This document shows positions 1 to 6,724 of a DNA stretch of 6,745 nt, one piece after another. The stretch covers positions 1 to 6,745 of the forward strand of contig PUOI01000431.1 in NCBI GenBank assembly GCA_003552765.1. Reading direction: 5' to 3'. Positions within the stretch are counted from its first letter, which is position 1; every line of letters begins with the position of its first letter. This DNA comes from Candidatus Hydrogenedentota bacterium (lineage in GTDB: Bacteria; Hydrogenedentota; Hydrogenedentia; Hydrogenedentales; SLHB01). The notes under the pieces were generated by a model. The model saw only the letters and a list, made by a program, of their open reading frames with translations. It searched no databases and was not told where the DNA came from. Position numbers and translations under genes: made by a program.

Positions 1-555
1 AAGGCGGATGTCCGTGGGACATTTTGACAAGACGGCCTGAAAGTCCTTGTGACTCCAGTACGCGGTGACGGGCCGGGGCGGCCGGTCGCCAATTCTCGAG
101 TCCGGGAATTGGATATGGTGCCCCGCCACGGCGAAATATACGGCAGGCGCGCCCCACGGGGGAAGCGCCTCCCATAGAGGGGCAAGCCATTCCTGGAGCA
201 GGTCCATCGCCATGAGCGTCACCGCCTCGTGACGCATGCTTTGCTTTTGCGCGGCGCCTCGCACCATGGCTTGAAACTCGCTATTCCCTTTGCCCCAATC
301 GTGCATCCAGGCGGCGATAAGTACGGCGTCCCGCCACTGATCGGCTTCCTCCACAGGCACGATTCCGATCCCGACAAGGGGCGTCTGGAGTACCGAGGTC
401 AGCGCCTCCGCAGCTTCCATGACGGCTTCGGTGTGTCCGGGAAGTGTTTCCGCGAAACGAGGCGCTTCAGGGGCCTTCGCACTCTTGGCCAAAAGCCGGG
501 ATGGAGTTGTCACCTGTGTAGCGCTCCCGCTGGTTGGGCGTGTGCGGCTCGACAT
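1..555 (-). CDS. cas3: CRISPR-associated Cas3, HD nuclease domain (partial, runs off left edge)
   Basis: I translated this open frame by hand. It starts at ATG 555 and stays open to the window edge (185 codons). It carries the Cas3 HD metal-dependent nuclease signature in order: H41 (LPGHTEAV), H85-D86 in MHDWGKGN, H109 (MRHEA) and H146-H147 (AGHHIQFPD). HDWGK with a following N..FQ is typical of Cas3 HD domains, which degrade the displaced DNA strand after Cascade binds its target. All expected metal ligands are present, so the domain looks catalytically intact. Residues 1-38 are an unremarkable, probably flexible leader. The start lies 4 nt after the cas6 stop, with only a weak purine-rich ribosome site (GAAGAAGAG) inside the end of cas6. 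A GTG at codon 15, preceded by GGGAG, is a possible alternative start. Whether a helicase domain follows in the same protein cannot be seen. The cas3 identity is firm because of the adjoining cas6. Confidence 0.9.
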   Translation of the reverse strand, partial: MSSRTRPTSGSATQVTTPSRLLAKSAKAPEAPRFAETLPGHTEAVMEAAEALTSVLQTPLVGIGIVPVEEADQWRDAVLIAAWMHDWGKGNSEFQAMVRGAAQKQSMRHEAVTLMAMDLLQEWLAPLWEALPPWGAPAVYFAVAGHHIQFPDSRIGDRPPRPVTAYWSHKDFQAVLSKCPTDIRL

Positions 556-559
556 GCGG

Positions 560-1225
560 TTAGCTCTTCTTCAGGGGGATGAAGACGCCGCACCCGAATC
601 GCCGGCGGCCTCCTACACCGTGTTCCTGGAGGCGGCGGGACTCCTCAGGGGTGAGACCGGTGACTTGGACGGCATAGCCCACGACTTCGTACTCCTTGAT
701 GCGAAGTGTGCGGCGGATGTAGGCCGGTGTGTCTCGGTTTCGAGCGGGGTTGCCCTCCAGCGCGGCAGGTTGTTTGGTTTGTTTTAATGCGATTTCCCCT
801 TGGATTTCGAGGGAATCGAGCTGACGGCGAGCCATTTCGAGAAACGCCGCAGGGGATTCGGCGCTCTTTATCGTGACCAGCCGGCTGTGAAGGTTCGGGG
901 AAAGCTTCAGCGGAAATACTTCCGGCGTGCCCACATAGATGTTGTGACCAGCGAGCGGCAGGGTTCGGCCGGCCAGCACCATGAAGTCCCCGATTAGCTC
1001 CGTGGGCGTGCGGGTGATCAGGCGGCTTGTCCTGCGCAAGGCGAGTTCCCTGTTTCCTGTCAACGTGCCTGCACACGGATGAATACCCACGCGGCTCCAT
1101 TCATCCTCACCATTGGAATTGTGAAGAGCTGGCAGATAAGCCGCGACCGCGCTGTAAAGCAGATAACCGTGATCGGCCGGGACGGAGTCTCCCGTGATTC
1201 TGAATGCCAGATCGACTATGGGCAT
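560..1225 (-). CDS. cas6: Cas6 CRISPR RNA endoribonuclease, MYXAN (Cmx6) family
   Basis: This 221-residue protein would cut the CRISPR precursor transcript inside each repeat to give mature crRNAs. The C-terminal glycine-rich segment, EHGVGGRRRFGCGVFIP at about 201-217, preceded by VTGLTPEESRRLQ, is what I recognise as the Cas6/Cmx6 family of MYXAN-type class I systems (the type of the Myxococcus dev locus). The N-terminus MPIVDLAF..TGDSVPADHGYLLYSAVAAYLP is also family-like. H19, in ADHGYLLYS, is a candidate general base, but I cannot prove this. The start is well supported by a strong Shine-Dalgarno sequence, AAGGAG, 7 nt upstream. The length is normal and the frame is unbroken. It is the first gene of the visible cas operon, with cas3 4 nt downstream. 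Expected partners further on are Cas8a/DevT, Cas7/DevR, Cas5/DevS and adaptation genes, all outside the window. Confidence 0.88.
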   Translation of the reverse strand: MPIVDLAFRITGDSVPADHGYLLYSAVAAYLPALHNSNGEDEWSRVGIHPCAGTLTGNRELALRRTSRLITRTPTELIGDFMVLAGRTLPLAGHNIYVGTPEVFPLKLSPNLHSRLVTIKSAESPAAFLEMARRQLDSLEIQGEIALKQTKQPAALEGNPARNRDTPAYIRRTLRIKEYEVVGYAVQVTGLTPEESRRLQEHGVGGRRRFGCGVFIPLKKS

Positions 1226-1444
1226 GGGCGTTCTCCTTTTCCTGAGATGCGTGTTGCCTTATGACGCGCCGACGGTACACACCTTATCACACGTTGGGCT
1301 CTGCGAACCTGGTGGCCTGATTCTTACTCTGCTTGTAATGACTGCCGCATACTTCAGGGGACCTTTCTGCTAACACCGTTAAGGCAGTTCCCTGGGTGGA
1401 GTCGATACAGCACGCGAGAAGCGGGAACGATGGATGAAGGAATG
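1226..1444 (-). other. Gene-free junction between the pglX remnant and the cas operon
   Basis: These 219 bp separate the stop of truncated pglX from cas6. No frame on either strand looks like a real gene; the minus-strand ATG/GTG frames here are at most about 20 codons. I see no CRISPR repeats, no hairpin followed by a T run, no insertion-sequence end and no tRNA piece. The stretch looks less GC-biased than pglW. It must hold the native upstream region of the cas operon, but I find no convincing -35/-10 pair. The breakpoint that removed the rest of pglX lies at or just inside its right end, near 1457-1465. Confidence 0.6.
1231..1238 (-). promoter_or_regulatory. Ribosome binding site of cas6
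   Basis: On the minus strand AAGGAGAA lies 7 nt upstream of ATG 1225, counted from the end of GGAG. It is the best Shine-Dalgarno match at any gene start in this window. It fixes the cas6 start and marks cas6 as an independently translated first gene, not one coupled to the pglX remnant. Confidence 0.8.
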
Positions 1445-2239
1445 CTAAGGTACGAAAACGAACTGGCCGCTGCCGCAGGCGGGGTCGATCATGCGGAAAC
1501 CCGGACCGTTGATGGCGTCGCCGTCGCGGCTCACGGCGGGCGCGGCCTCAAGGCCGAACTCGTCGAGGGCGGGCTCCAGGGTGTAATCGAGGATGAATTC
1601 CTCGACAAACTCCGGCGTTTGCAGGAGCGCGTAGCGTTTGCGCGCCGCTTCCGACAGGTCTTGGTAGAGATCGCCCAGAAAACGCGTGTCCCATTCGGGG
1701 TCCGTGAAATCGTGGACAAGCGCGCCGGTGTTCGCGTCGATGCGCTGGAAGGTCTTGAGGATTTCCCCGGCGGCGTCGCCGCTGAGCCATCCCGGCATCT
1801 CGAAGACGGGATTGTGCGCGCTGAAGATCTCTTGGCCGCCGGGCAGTTCGCCCACGGCGCGGAAGACGTGGATCAGGTATTCGCGGTCCGTTTCCGTGGG
1901 GTGGGCGCGGAAGTAAAGCTCGTGCTCGTCCTGGGCGCGGCGGAGCTGCGCGCCGGGTCCCGCGATGTGCGGCGGCGCCGCGAGGCCGTTGTCCTCAAGA
2001 AAACGCACGAACACGGCGCTGAGCACCCAGGCCGCGGCCTGTTGGGTGGCGTAGTCCGCGCGCCAGGCCTCGAAGCTCTGGGCGGTGCGGTCGGCGTCCT
2101 TCGCCTTGGCGAATTCCGTGTGGAGCGCCTCGATGACGTGGGGCGGCGCGGCCCCGTCTTCGCTGCGCGCGATGAGGTCCGCCTCAAGCGTGTTCATGAG
2201 CCGTTTGCAGTCGTCGAGTAATGCGTCGCGGTCGATCAC
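1445..2239 (-). pseudogene. pglX: BREX-2 adenine-specific DNA methyltransferase PglX, truncated after motif I
   Basis: The likely start is GTG 2239, giving a protein beginning VIDRDALLDDCKRLMNTLEAD, which is the characteristic PglX N-terminus of type 2 BREX. It lies 7 nt after the pglW stop, so the two genes look translationally coupled. The 264 residues include the usual N-terminal helical region (AAWVLSAVFVRFLEDNGL; FLGDLYQDLSEAARKRYALLQTPEFVEEFILDYTLEPALDEFG) and reach SAM-binding motif I, MIDPACGSG, at 250-258. The family normally continues with HF and then most of the catalytic and target-recognition regions, to about 1,200 residues. Here residue 259 is Q, and FVFVP and a TAG stop follow. 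The catalytic NPPF/Y motif is missing, so the product cannot methylate DNA. No continuation of the gene appears in any frame downstream, which points to a deletion or insertion breakpoint and not to a single frameshift. An in-frame ATG at 2356 would add 39 residues that only overlap pglW, so I rejected it. Confidence 0.88.
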
Positions 2240-2246
2240 GTCGTTC

Positions 2247-5200
2247 TTATGCTTTCGCTGGTTCCGGAGTCTTCGGTTCGTGCAGGGCGCTGGGCCAACT
2301 GTTGGGGACGCGCACGCACTGGTTGGGCCCGAGAATGGGCAGGGGACGCGCGCCAATGAGCGCCCGGCTGTCCCCGGGAATCAGGGGCCACAAGCCCGGA
2401 ATGCCGCCGCGCCGGCCGGCCTCGTCGCGCAGGCGTTCCAACAGGTCCATCTGTTCGTAGCGCGCGAGCACGCCGGGGTACAGCAGCAGGATGGTCCGTT
2501 CCGCTTGGCGCAGCCGCGCCTCGACGTGGGGCATGGCGCGGCGCACGAGCAGAAGCAGCTTGTCCCAGTCGCCCTCGCCGGGTGTGGCGTCGGCCTGAAG
2601 GACGAGGTCCCAGTTGACCTTGGCCTTTTCCGCCTCCTCCCACAACGCGTCGAGAAAGACCCGCTCCACGTCGATGGGCTCGACAGGGAACCGTTGGCCC
2701 AGCGTTTCCACGGCGCACACGTAGCGCTTCGGGCTAACAATGAGCGCGAGGAACGCCCCTTCGGCGGCGGCGCGGCGCAGGCGTTCCTCGAACTGGCGCG
2801 CATCGGCGAGTTCGGGCGCCACGCCCTGTTCAGCGTCCCCGCCACGCAGCGTCGTGTCGGTGCTGTCCGTGCGGGTGGAGGTATGGAACGAGGGCAACTC
2901 GTAGCAGCCCTTGCTGGGGTTCCACTCGAACAGGAGGCCGGCCTCTTTGAGCAACGCATCGAGCTGGGGCCGGTCCGGCAGCGGTTCCGCCTCGGGATAG
3001 CGGCTGCGCACCCGTTCGCGGACCTGCTCGATGCGCAGGAACCGTACGCCAAGGAGCGCGCCTTGCGAGAGTTTGAGCGCGCGCTCGGCCTTCATGCCGC
3101 GGGGATACAGCTCGTAAAGGCTGGAGAGCGCGGCGTCCTGCGATGCGGCCGCGGCCAGACGCGCCATCCGCCGTGCGTCGGGCAGGCCGGCCTTCGGGGC
3201 CTTGACGGCGCGCAGCCTGTCCAGCACGCGCTGGGGCGCGGGCAGCGGGTCCTCGCCGGCGAGTTTGTCCGCCGCTTTGCCAAGGCGCATGGCGTAGTCC
3301 GCGAGTTCCTCGCCCAGGGCGAGGATGACGCGCGCCTTGCAGCGGCGGAAGAGGAAGCGGGGCTCGACCTTGGCGTGCTCGACTTCGGAGGCGACGCGGA
3401 TGACGGCTTCGGCGCGCTGGGTGCGCTCGGGCTCTTCAAGGACGGAGCCGCGCGCGCCGAGAACGGCCTGGGCGAGTTCGTGCAAGGCCATGACGCCCCC
3501 GGCTTTTTCGAGAGTTTCCGCGATGTCCGTCCGCAGTTGGGTGACGGCGCGTTCCTTGTCCCAGCGCGCCCGGAATTTGTCGGCGAATTGCCCCACGGCG
3601 GCGCGGGTCAGCTCCAGGGTTTTGGCCACGTCCACTTGGCTTGGCCAGCGTTGGTCCATGTCCGGCTCCAGGCCGAGCAAGAGAAACAGGGCGCGGCGCG
3701 CGCTTTCGCCATCGCGGGCGCCAGGGCGCGTGACGCGGTCAACCAGCAGATCAACGCTCATGGCGGCGGGATCGATGGTCTCTTCCGTCGCGGCGTCCGT
3801 GGAGGGACCGCTATCGGACGCGGGAAGGCCGCCCAACCGTTTGCGCAGCCTGCGCGTGGCCGCGGTGATCTCGCGGCGCGTCTTGTTCCCCACGCCGCGC
3901 AAGCGTTGCAGCGTCCGCGGGTTGACCTCGAGAAGATCTTGAACCGTGAGCAGGTTGGCGCGTTCCAGGGCGTTGGTGGCGCGCGCGCCGAGCCCCAGCT
4001 CGTAGATGGACGTGGCGGGCGTGGCCGCGTCGAGCCGGGCGTTCAGCGCTTCTTGGTCTTCGGGAGCGGCGCCGCCGGGTTGCTCGATGTTCTTGAAGCA
4101 ATCCGTCCAGGCGTGGCGCATTTCCTCGGCGTTGTCGAACCGCGCCCCGGCGTCCCGCTTGAACGCGCGCTGGAAACAGGCCGTGAGCTGGTCGCGCAGG
4201 CTGGTATCGAACAACTCCGAATCGAGGGTGACCTCGCTGCCGGTGAGGGAAGGGTCCGACTTGCCGTCGCCCCAACGGGGCAAGGCGCCCGTGGCCATCT
4301 CATGCAACGTGACGGCGGCGGCGTAGCGTTCGGCGGCGAGATCCCAGCGTTTGCGCTCGGATAGGAAGGGGTCGCGATATCCCTTGGTGCCCGCGCGAAT
4401 GTTGTCGGCGGGCAGGCCGGTCAGGGAGAAATCGAAGAGGACCGCGTGCAGCTTGTTGCCGCCGCCCACCTGGCCCACCGCGATGTTGTCGGGCTTGATG
4501 TCGCGGTGCGCGATGCCTTGCTCCTCAAGATGGCAGACCACGTCGATGAGGTCGTCGCCGAACCGCTGGAGCAGGTCGATGTGCAGGGGCCCCTCCCGCC
4601 GGATACGGTCGCCCAGGGTTTCAATGTGCGCGCTTTCCCGATTCTGAAACACGGGTTTGACAAGGAAGCCGGCATGATCGCCGACGTGGCAAGGTCCCTC
4701 CGAGACAACGATGTACTGGTGGTGCAGCTTCTCTATGGCGGCGCGCTCGGTCTCGATGCGGTCGTTGTGTTCGGGACTCATCGCGGTCTTGAGAACAAAC
4801 CGCTCGCCATCGCGTTCGACGAGCATGGCGATGGACGTGCTGCCCTGACCGAGCCGGCGCACAACCTTGAACCCGTTGGGCAATAGGTCCCCGGCTTGCG
4901 CGTCCAGCGGATTGTCCAGATAATCGTAGTCCGGCGTGTTGACTTCCTCATCCACGTAATCGAGGTGCTCAAGGAAATCGTGAACCGTTTCGAGCCGCTG
5001 TGACACGTCGGGGTGCGTGCTGCCCTCGATGAGTTCTTGCAGCGCTTCGCTCGCGCCATTGAGCACGGCGGAGATCTGGAGGCCGTTGGCGCCGCGCAGC
5101 GTTTCGCTCAGGGCGGCCGCGTTTTCCGCCGGGGCCGCGCCGGAAAAGATGTAGTATGCCAGCGCGCCCAGCGAGAACACATCGACATGTTCGCCGAGTT

Positions 5201-6494
5201 CATCAACGCCGGCGAAGACCTCTGGCGCCATGAAGGCCGTGCTTGCATCCTCCACCAACTGATCAATATGCGTGGTGAGCAGCCCTTCGGCGCTGGTGGA
5301 CGTCGCCCCGGCGTCCCAATGACCGATCTGCCAGTTGAACACGCGGACCTTGGGGTGGTCCGTGTCCGAGTCTCTCACCAGAACGGCGCGGGGCGACAAC
5401 GAGCGGTGGATCACCTTCTTCTCATGAGCGAAACGGACGACTTCGGCGATTTGCCGGATGAGATAGAGCCGCTGGCTGGCGCTCAGCGTGTCCCCGCGCT
5501 CGGTGAGATAATGGTCGAGCCGGCGCTCAGCGGGATCGTGCTCCAGGATCAGCGCGGGGCCGAGTTCGTGTTCGGTGAAGGCGTGGGCTTGCAGGATGCC
5601 GGGATGCTGCAAGGTCTCCAAGAGTTGAAACTCGCGCTTGGCGGCCCGCTCAATGGTTCGCCGCTTTTCCTTGTCCGCGCCCGTGTCCACGGTGTAGAGG
5701 CGGACAAGGCGCTCGGCGGTCTTAACCTGGACGTGGTGGGCTTTCCAGTCCTGGTAGTCCCGGCCTTCGTACACGATTTCGTCCAACTCATAGTCGGAGA
5801 CGTTGCGGTGGCGCTGTTGTGCGCGAATGCCAGCCTGTTCAAGAGCCTGGGTCACCAGTTTCGCCATCGGCTTGTCGTGCTGACCTTTTGGCTGATCCGT
5901 CAGCCCAGGGCATTCGCGCCGCGTGATGGCGGCAAGGATGCCGGGGCGCGCGGACCGGCCCTCTCCTTCCTCGCGATCGCGAAGGCAGACCCGGGCGCGA
6001 GCGTTGCCTTGCAGATCGCAAATAAGATTGGGATCGGAGCAGAACACGAGGGGTTCAATAAAAGGCGTCTTCCCTTTGCTCTTGACGGCCTTCTGCTTCA
6101 GCAAGAGAGCATTGAGCTTTTTCGCCTTGCGGTTGGCGTCGAGCAGGGGATTGTCGAACGTGATGCGCCTGCCCTCGTGTTCGAACGTCCATGTGCCCGC
6201 ATCCCCGGAAAGACGGCCGGGGCGGCTCTTGATCTCGATTAAGAAGAAGCCTTGGGGGGAAAAGACAAGCAGGTCGACTTCGTTAATGCTGCCGTCATCC
6301 GCGATAAACTCGAAGTTGGACCACGCGCGATACGGTTCGTGCGCTGGAAACCCCTGCTTGATGAACTCCAGCGCGTCCCGTTCCCATGCGTACCGACTTT
6401 CCGAAATGGTTGTCCAGTTCTTCCGCCCTGTAGCGCTCAACGCCCCACTGCTCCATGTGCTCGCTGTAACCCCGTTTCCCCAGCCATCCCGCAT
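2247..6494 (-). CDS. pglW: BREX-2 serine/threonine kinase PglW with NERD domain
   Basis: This 1,415-residue protein matches the layout and length of PglW, the kinase of type 2 BREX (Pgl) phage defence. A NERD nuclease-related domain (about 38-160) keeps D74 (NEVDLLV) and E87/K89 (LIEIKS), a D-ExK pattern. A first kinase-like domain (about 255-510) is degenerate: HRSLSP (363-368) replaces HRDLKP and FNWQ stands where DFG should be, although APE and DVFSLG remain. A second kinase domain (about 541-800) has GQGSTS, the VLK lysine K569, HRDIKPDN (663-670), DFS (688-690) and GTKGYRDP, so it is probably the active one. A helix-hairpin-helix follows (about 828-885, LRGVGNKTRREI), then a long helical C-terminus with DNA-binding-like helices. 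The start is uncertain: ATG 6494 has no Shine-Dalgarno sequence and homology begins near residue 27 (WTTISESRYAWER). TTG 6440, with GGAG 10 nt upstream, is an alternative. It is the first gene of the BREX part and is followed by pglX. Confidence 0.92.
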   Translation of the reverse strand: MRDGWGNGVTASTWSSGALSATGRKNWTTISESRYAWERDALEFIKQGFPAHEPYRAWSNFEFIADDGSINEVDLLVFSPQGFFLIEIKSRPGRLSGDAGTWTFEHEGRRITFDNPLLDANRKAKKLNALLLKQKAVKSKGKTPFIEPLVFCSDPNLICDLQGNARARVCLRDREEGEGRSARPGILAAITRRECPGLTDQPKGQHDKPMAKLVTQALEQAGIRAQQRHRNVSDYELDEIVYEGRDYQDWKAHHVQVKTAERLVRLYTVDTGADKEKRRTIERAAKREFQLLETLQHPGILQAHAFTEHELGPALILEHDPAERRLDHYLTERGDTLSASQRLYLIRQIAEVVRFAHEKKVIHRSLSPRAVLVRDSDTDHPKVRVFNWQIGHWDAGATSTSAEGLLTTHIDQLVEDASTAFMAPEVFAGVDELGEHVDVFSLGALAYYIFSGAAPAENAAALSETLRGANGLQISAVLNGASEALQELIEGSTHPDVSQRLETVHDFLEHLDYVDEEVNTPDYDYLDNPLDAQAGDLLPNGFKVVRRLGQGSTSIAMLVERDGERFVLKTAMSPEHNDRIETERAAIEKLHHQYIVVSEGPCHVGDHAGFLVKPVFQNRESAHIETLGDRIRREGPLHIDLLQRFGDDLIDVVCHLEEQGIAHRDIKPDNIAVGQVGGGNKLHAVLFDFSLTGLPADNIRAGTKGYRDPFLSERKRWDLAAERYAAAVTLHEMATGALPRWGDGKSDPSLTGSEVTLDSELFDTSLRDQLTACFQRAFKRDAGARFDNAEEMRHAWTDCFKNIEQPGGAAPEDQEALNARLDAATPATSIYELGLGARATNALERANLLTVQDLLEVNPRTLQRLRGVGNKTRREITAATRRLRKRLGGLPASDSGPSTDAATEETIDPAAMSVDLLVDRVTRPGARDGESARRALFLLLGLEPDMDQRWPSQVDVAKTLELTRAAVGQFADKFRARWDKERAVTQLRTDIAETLEKAGGVMALHELAQAVLGARGSVLEEPERTQRAEAVIRVASEVEHAKVEPRFLFRRCKARVILALGEELADYAMRLGKAADKLAGEDPLPAPQRVLDRLRAVKAPKAGLPDARRMARLAAAASQDAALSSLYELYPRGMKAERALKLSQGALLGVRFLRIEQVRERVRSRYPEAEPLPDRPQLDALLKEAGLLFEWNPSKGCYELPSFHTSTRTDSTDTTLRGGDAEQGVAPELADARQFEERLRRAAAEGAFLALIVSPKRYVCAVETLGQRFPVEPIDVERVFLDALWEEAEKAKVNWDLVLQADATPGEGDWDKLLLLVRRAMPHVEARLRQAERTILLLYPGVLARYEQMDLLERLRDEAGRRGGIPGLWPLIPGDSRALIGARPLPILGPNQCVRVPNSWPSALHEPKTPEPAKA

Positions 6495-6556
6495 TACCCA
6501 CGGAGGAGCGGCTTCCCGGCCGCCCCCGGTTCGCTACGATGGCTTCACCAAACACA

Positions 6557-6571
6557 AGGATAACCTATCCT
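6557..6571. repeat. Perfect 6-bp inverted repeat upstream of pglW
   Basis: AGGATA (6557-6562) and TATCCT (6566-6571) are perfect inverted copies around ACC. The right arm coincides with the candidate -10 box of pglW, so a dimeric repressor site is possible. Arms this short can also arise by chance. Confidence 0.4.
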
Positions 6572-6595
6572 ACAGGGCAATCTCTAACCACCGAA
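6567..6595 (-). promoter_or_regulatory. Candidate pglW promoter (weak)
   Basis: On the minus strand TAGGAT (6572-6567) resembles a -10 box and TTCGGT (6595-6590) is a poor -35, 17 bp apart. Transcription would start near 6560, leaving a leader of about 65 nt before ATG 6494. The position is right and the spacing ideal, but the -35 match is only partial. The -10 overlaps a palindrome. Confidence 0.3.
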
Positions 6596-6607
6596 TCACG
6601 CCGTCGT

Positions 6608-6666
6608 GTCAAGCCATTTAAAAATCTTACCGAGACGAGGGACGTCAAGCCATTTGCTTTCTTACC
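6608..6666. repeat. Two direct repeats 36 bp apart, next to the attachment core
   Basis: GTCAAGCCATTT occurs at 6608-6619 and again at 6644-6655, identical over 12 bases. After a 5-6 base variable AT-rich stretch, both copies are followed by CTTACC (6626-6631 and 6661-6666). A bipartite unit of about 23 bases, repeated twice within 80 bp of the tRNA fragment and inside the island, resembles arm-type binding sites for a tyrosine integrase or excisionase. That role is inferred from position only. The minus strand of the first copy contains TTGACA, but without a matching -10 box. Confidence 0.6.
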
Positions 6667-6679
6667 CTCACATGGAGGG

Positions 6680-6724
6680 TTGGGGGTCAAGAGGTCGCCG
6701 GTTCAAATCCGGCCGCCCCGACCA
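6680..6724 (+). other. 3' half of a tRNA-Pro(GGG) gene; likely attachment site of the island
   Basis: The segment folds as the 3' half of a tRNA. It has an anticodon loop TTGGGGG (6680-6686, anticodon GGG, G37), stem 3' strand TCAAG (6687-6691) and variable loop AGGTC (6692-6696). The T arm is GCCGG-TTCAAAT-CCGGC (6697-6713), with acceptor 3' strand CGCCCCG (6714-6720), A73 and encoded CCA (6722-6724). G72-A73, G37 and the anticodon fit proline tRNA. The bases just before the loop (GAGGG) cannot pair with TCAAG, and no 5' acceptor CGGGGCG or D arm lies upstream, so the gene is not complete. Identity that breaks at the anticodon loop is typical of tyrosine-integrase insertion. The orientation puts the element to the left and chromosome to the right (6725-6745). 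No integrase is in the window. Confidence 0.75.

Noticed and set aside
229..787. Plus-strand open frames opposite cas3 and cas6
   Set aside because: They overlap the clear minus-strand Cas3 HD and Cas6 coding sequence and show no protein family features.
1226..1444. CRISPR repeats, a leader or a devI-like small gene upstream of cas6
   Set aside because: No sequence of 20 bases or more recurs, and the only short minus-strand frames (such as the 8-codon ATG frame near 1340) look like chance.
1430..2221. Plus-strand open frame opposite pglX
   Set aside because: It lies wholly antisense to the recognisable PglX N-terminus. Its content is an Ala/Gly/Val/Arg-rich mirror with no family resemblance.
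2240..2356. Upstream ATG extension of pglX
   Set aside because: The extra 39 residues come only from sequence coding the PglW C-terminus in another frame. The family N-terminus begins exactly at GTG 2239.
2085..4364. Long plus-strand open frame (759 codons) opposite pglW and the start of pglX
   Set aside because: It is antisense to a clear PglW coding sequence, has no recognisable domain, is rich in low-complexity G/A/R sequence, and is the expected shadow of a GC-rich gene with strong third-position bias.
5013..6242. Plus-strand open frame (409 codons) opposite the PglW N-terminal half
   Set aside because: It is a shadow of the NERD and first kinase domains, with no domain of its own.
6584..6612. 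Consensus -35 TTGACA on the minus strand inside the first direct repeat
   Set aside because: At 16-18 bp spacing, no sequence matches more than two positions of a -10 box.
6631..6724. A complete tRNA with CGAGACG as its 5' acceptor strand
   Set aside because: Two of seven acceptor pairs fail, the anticodon stem has no 5' partner for TCAAG, and no D arm is recognisable.
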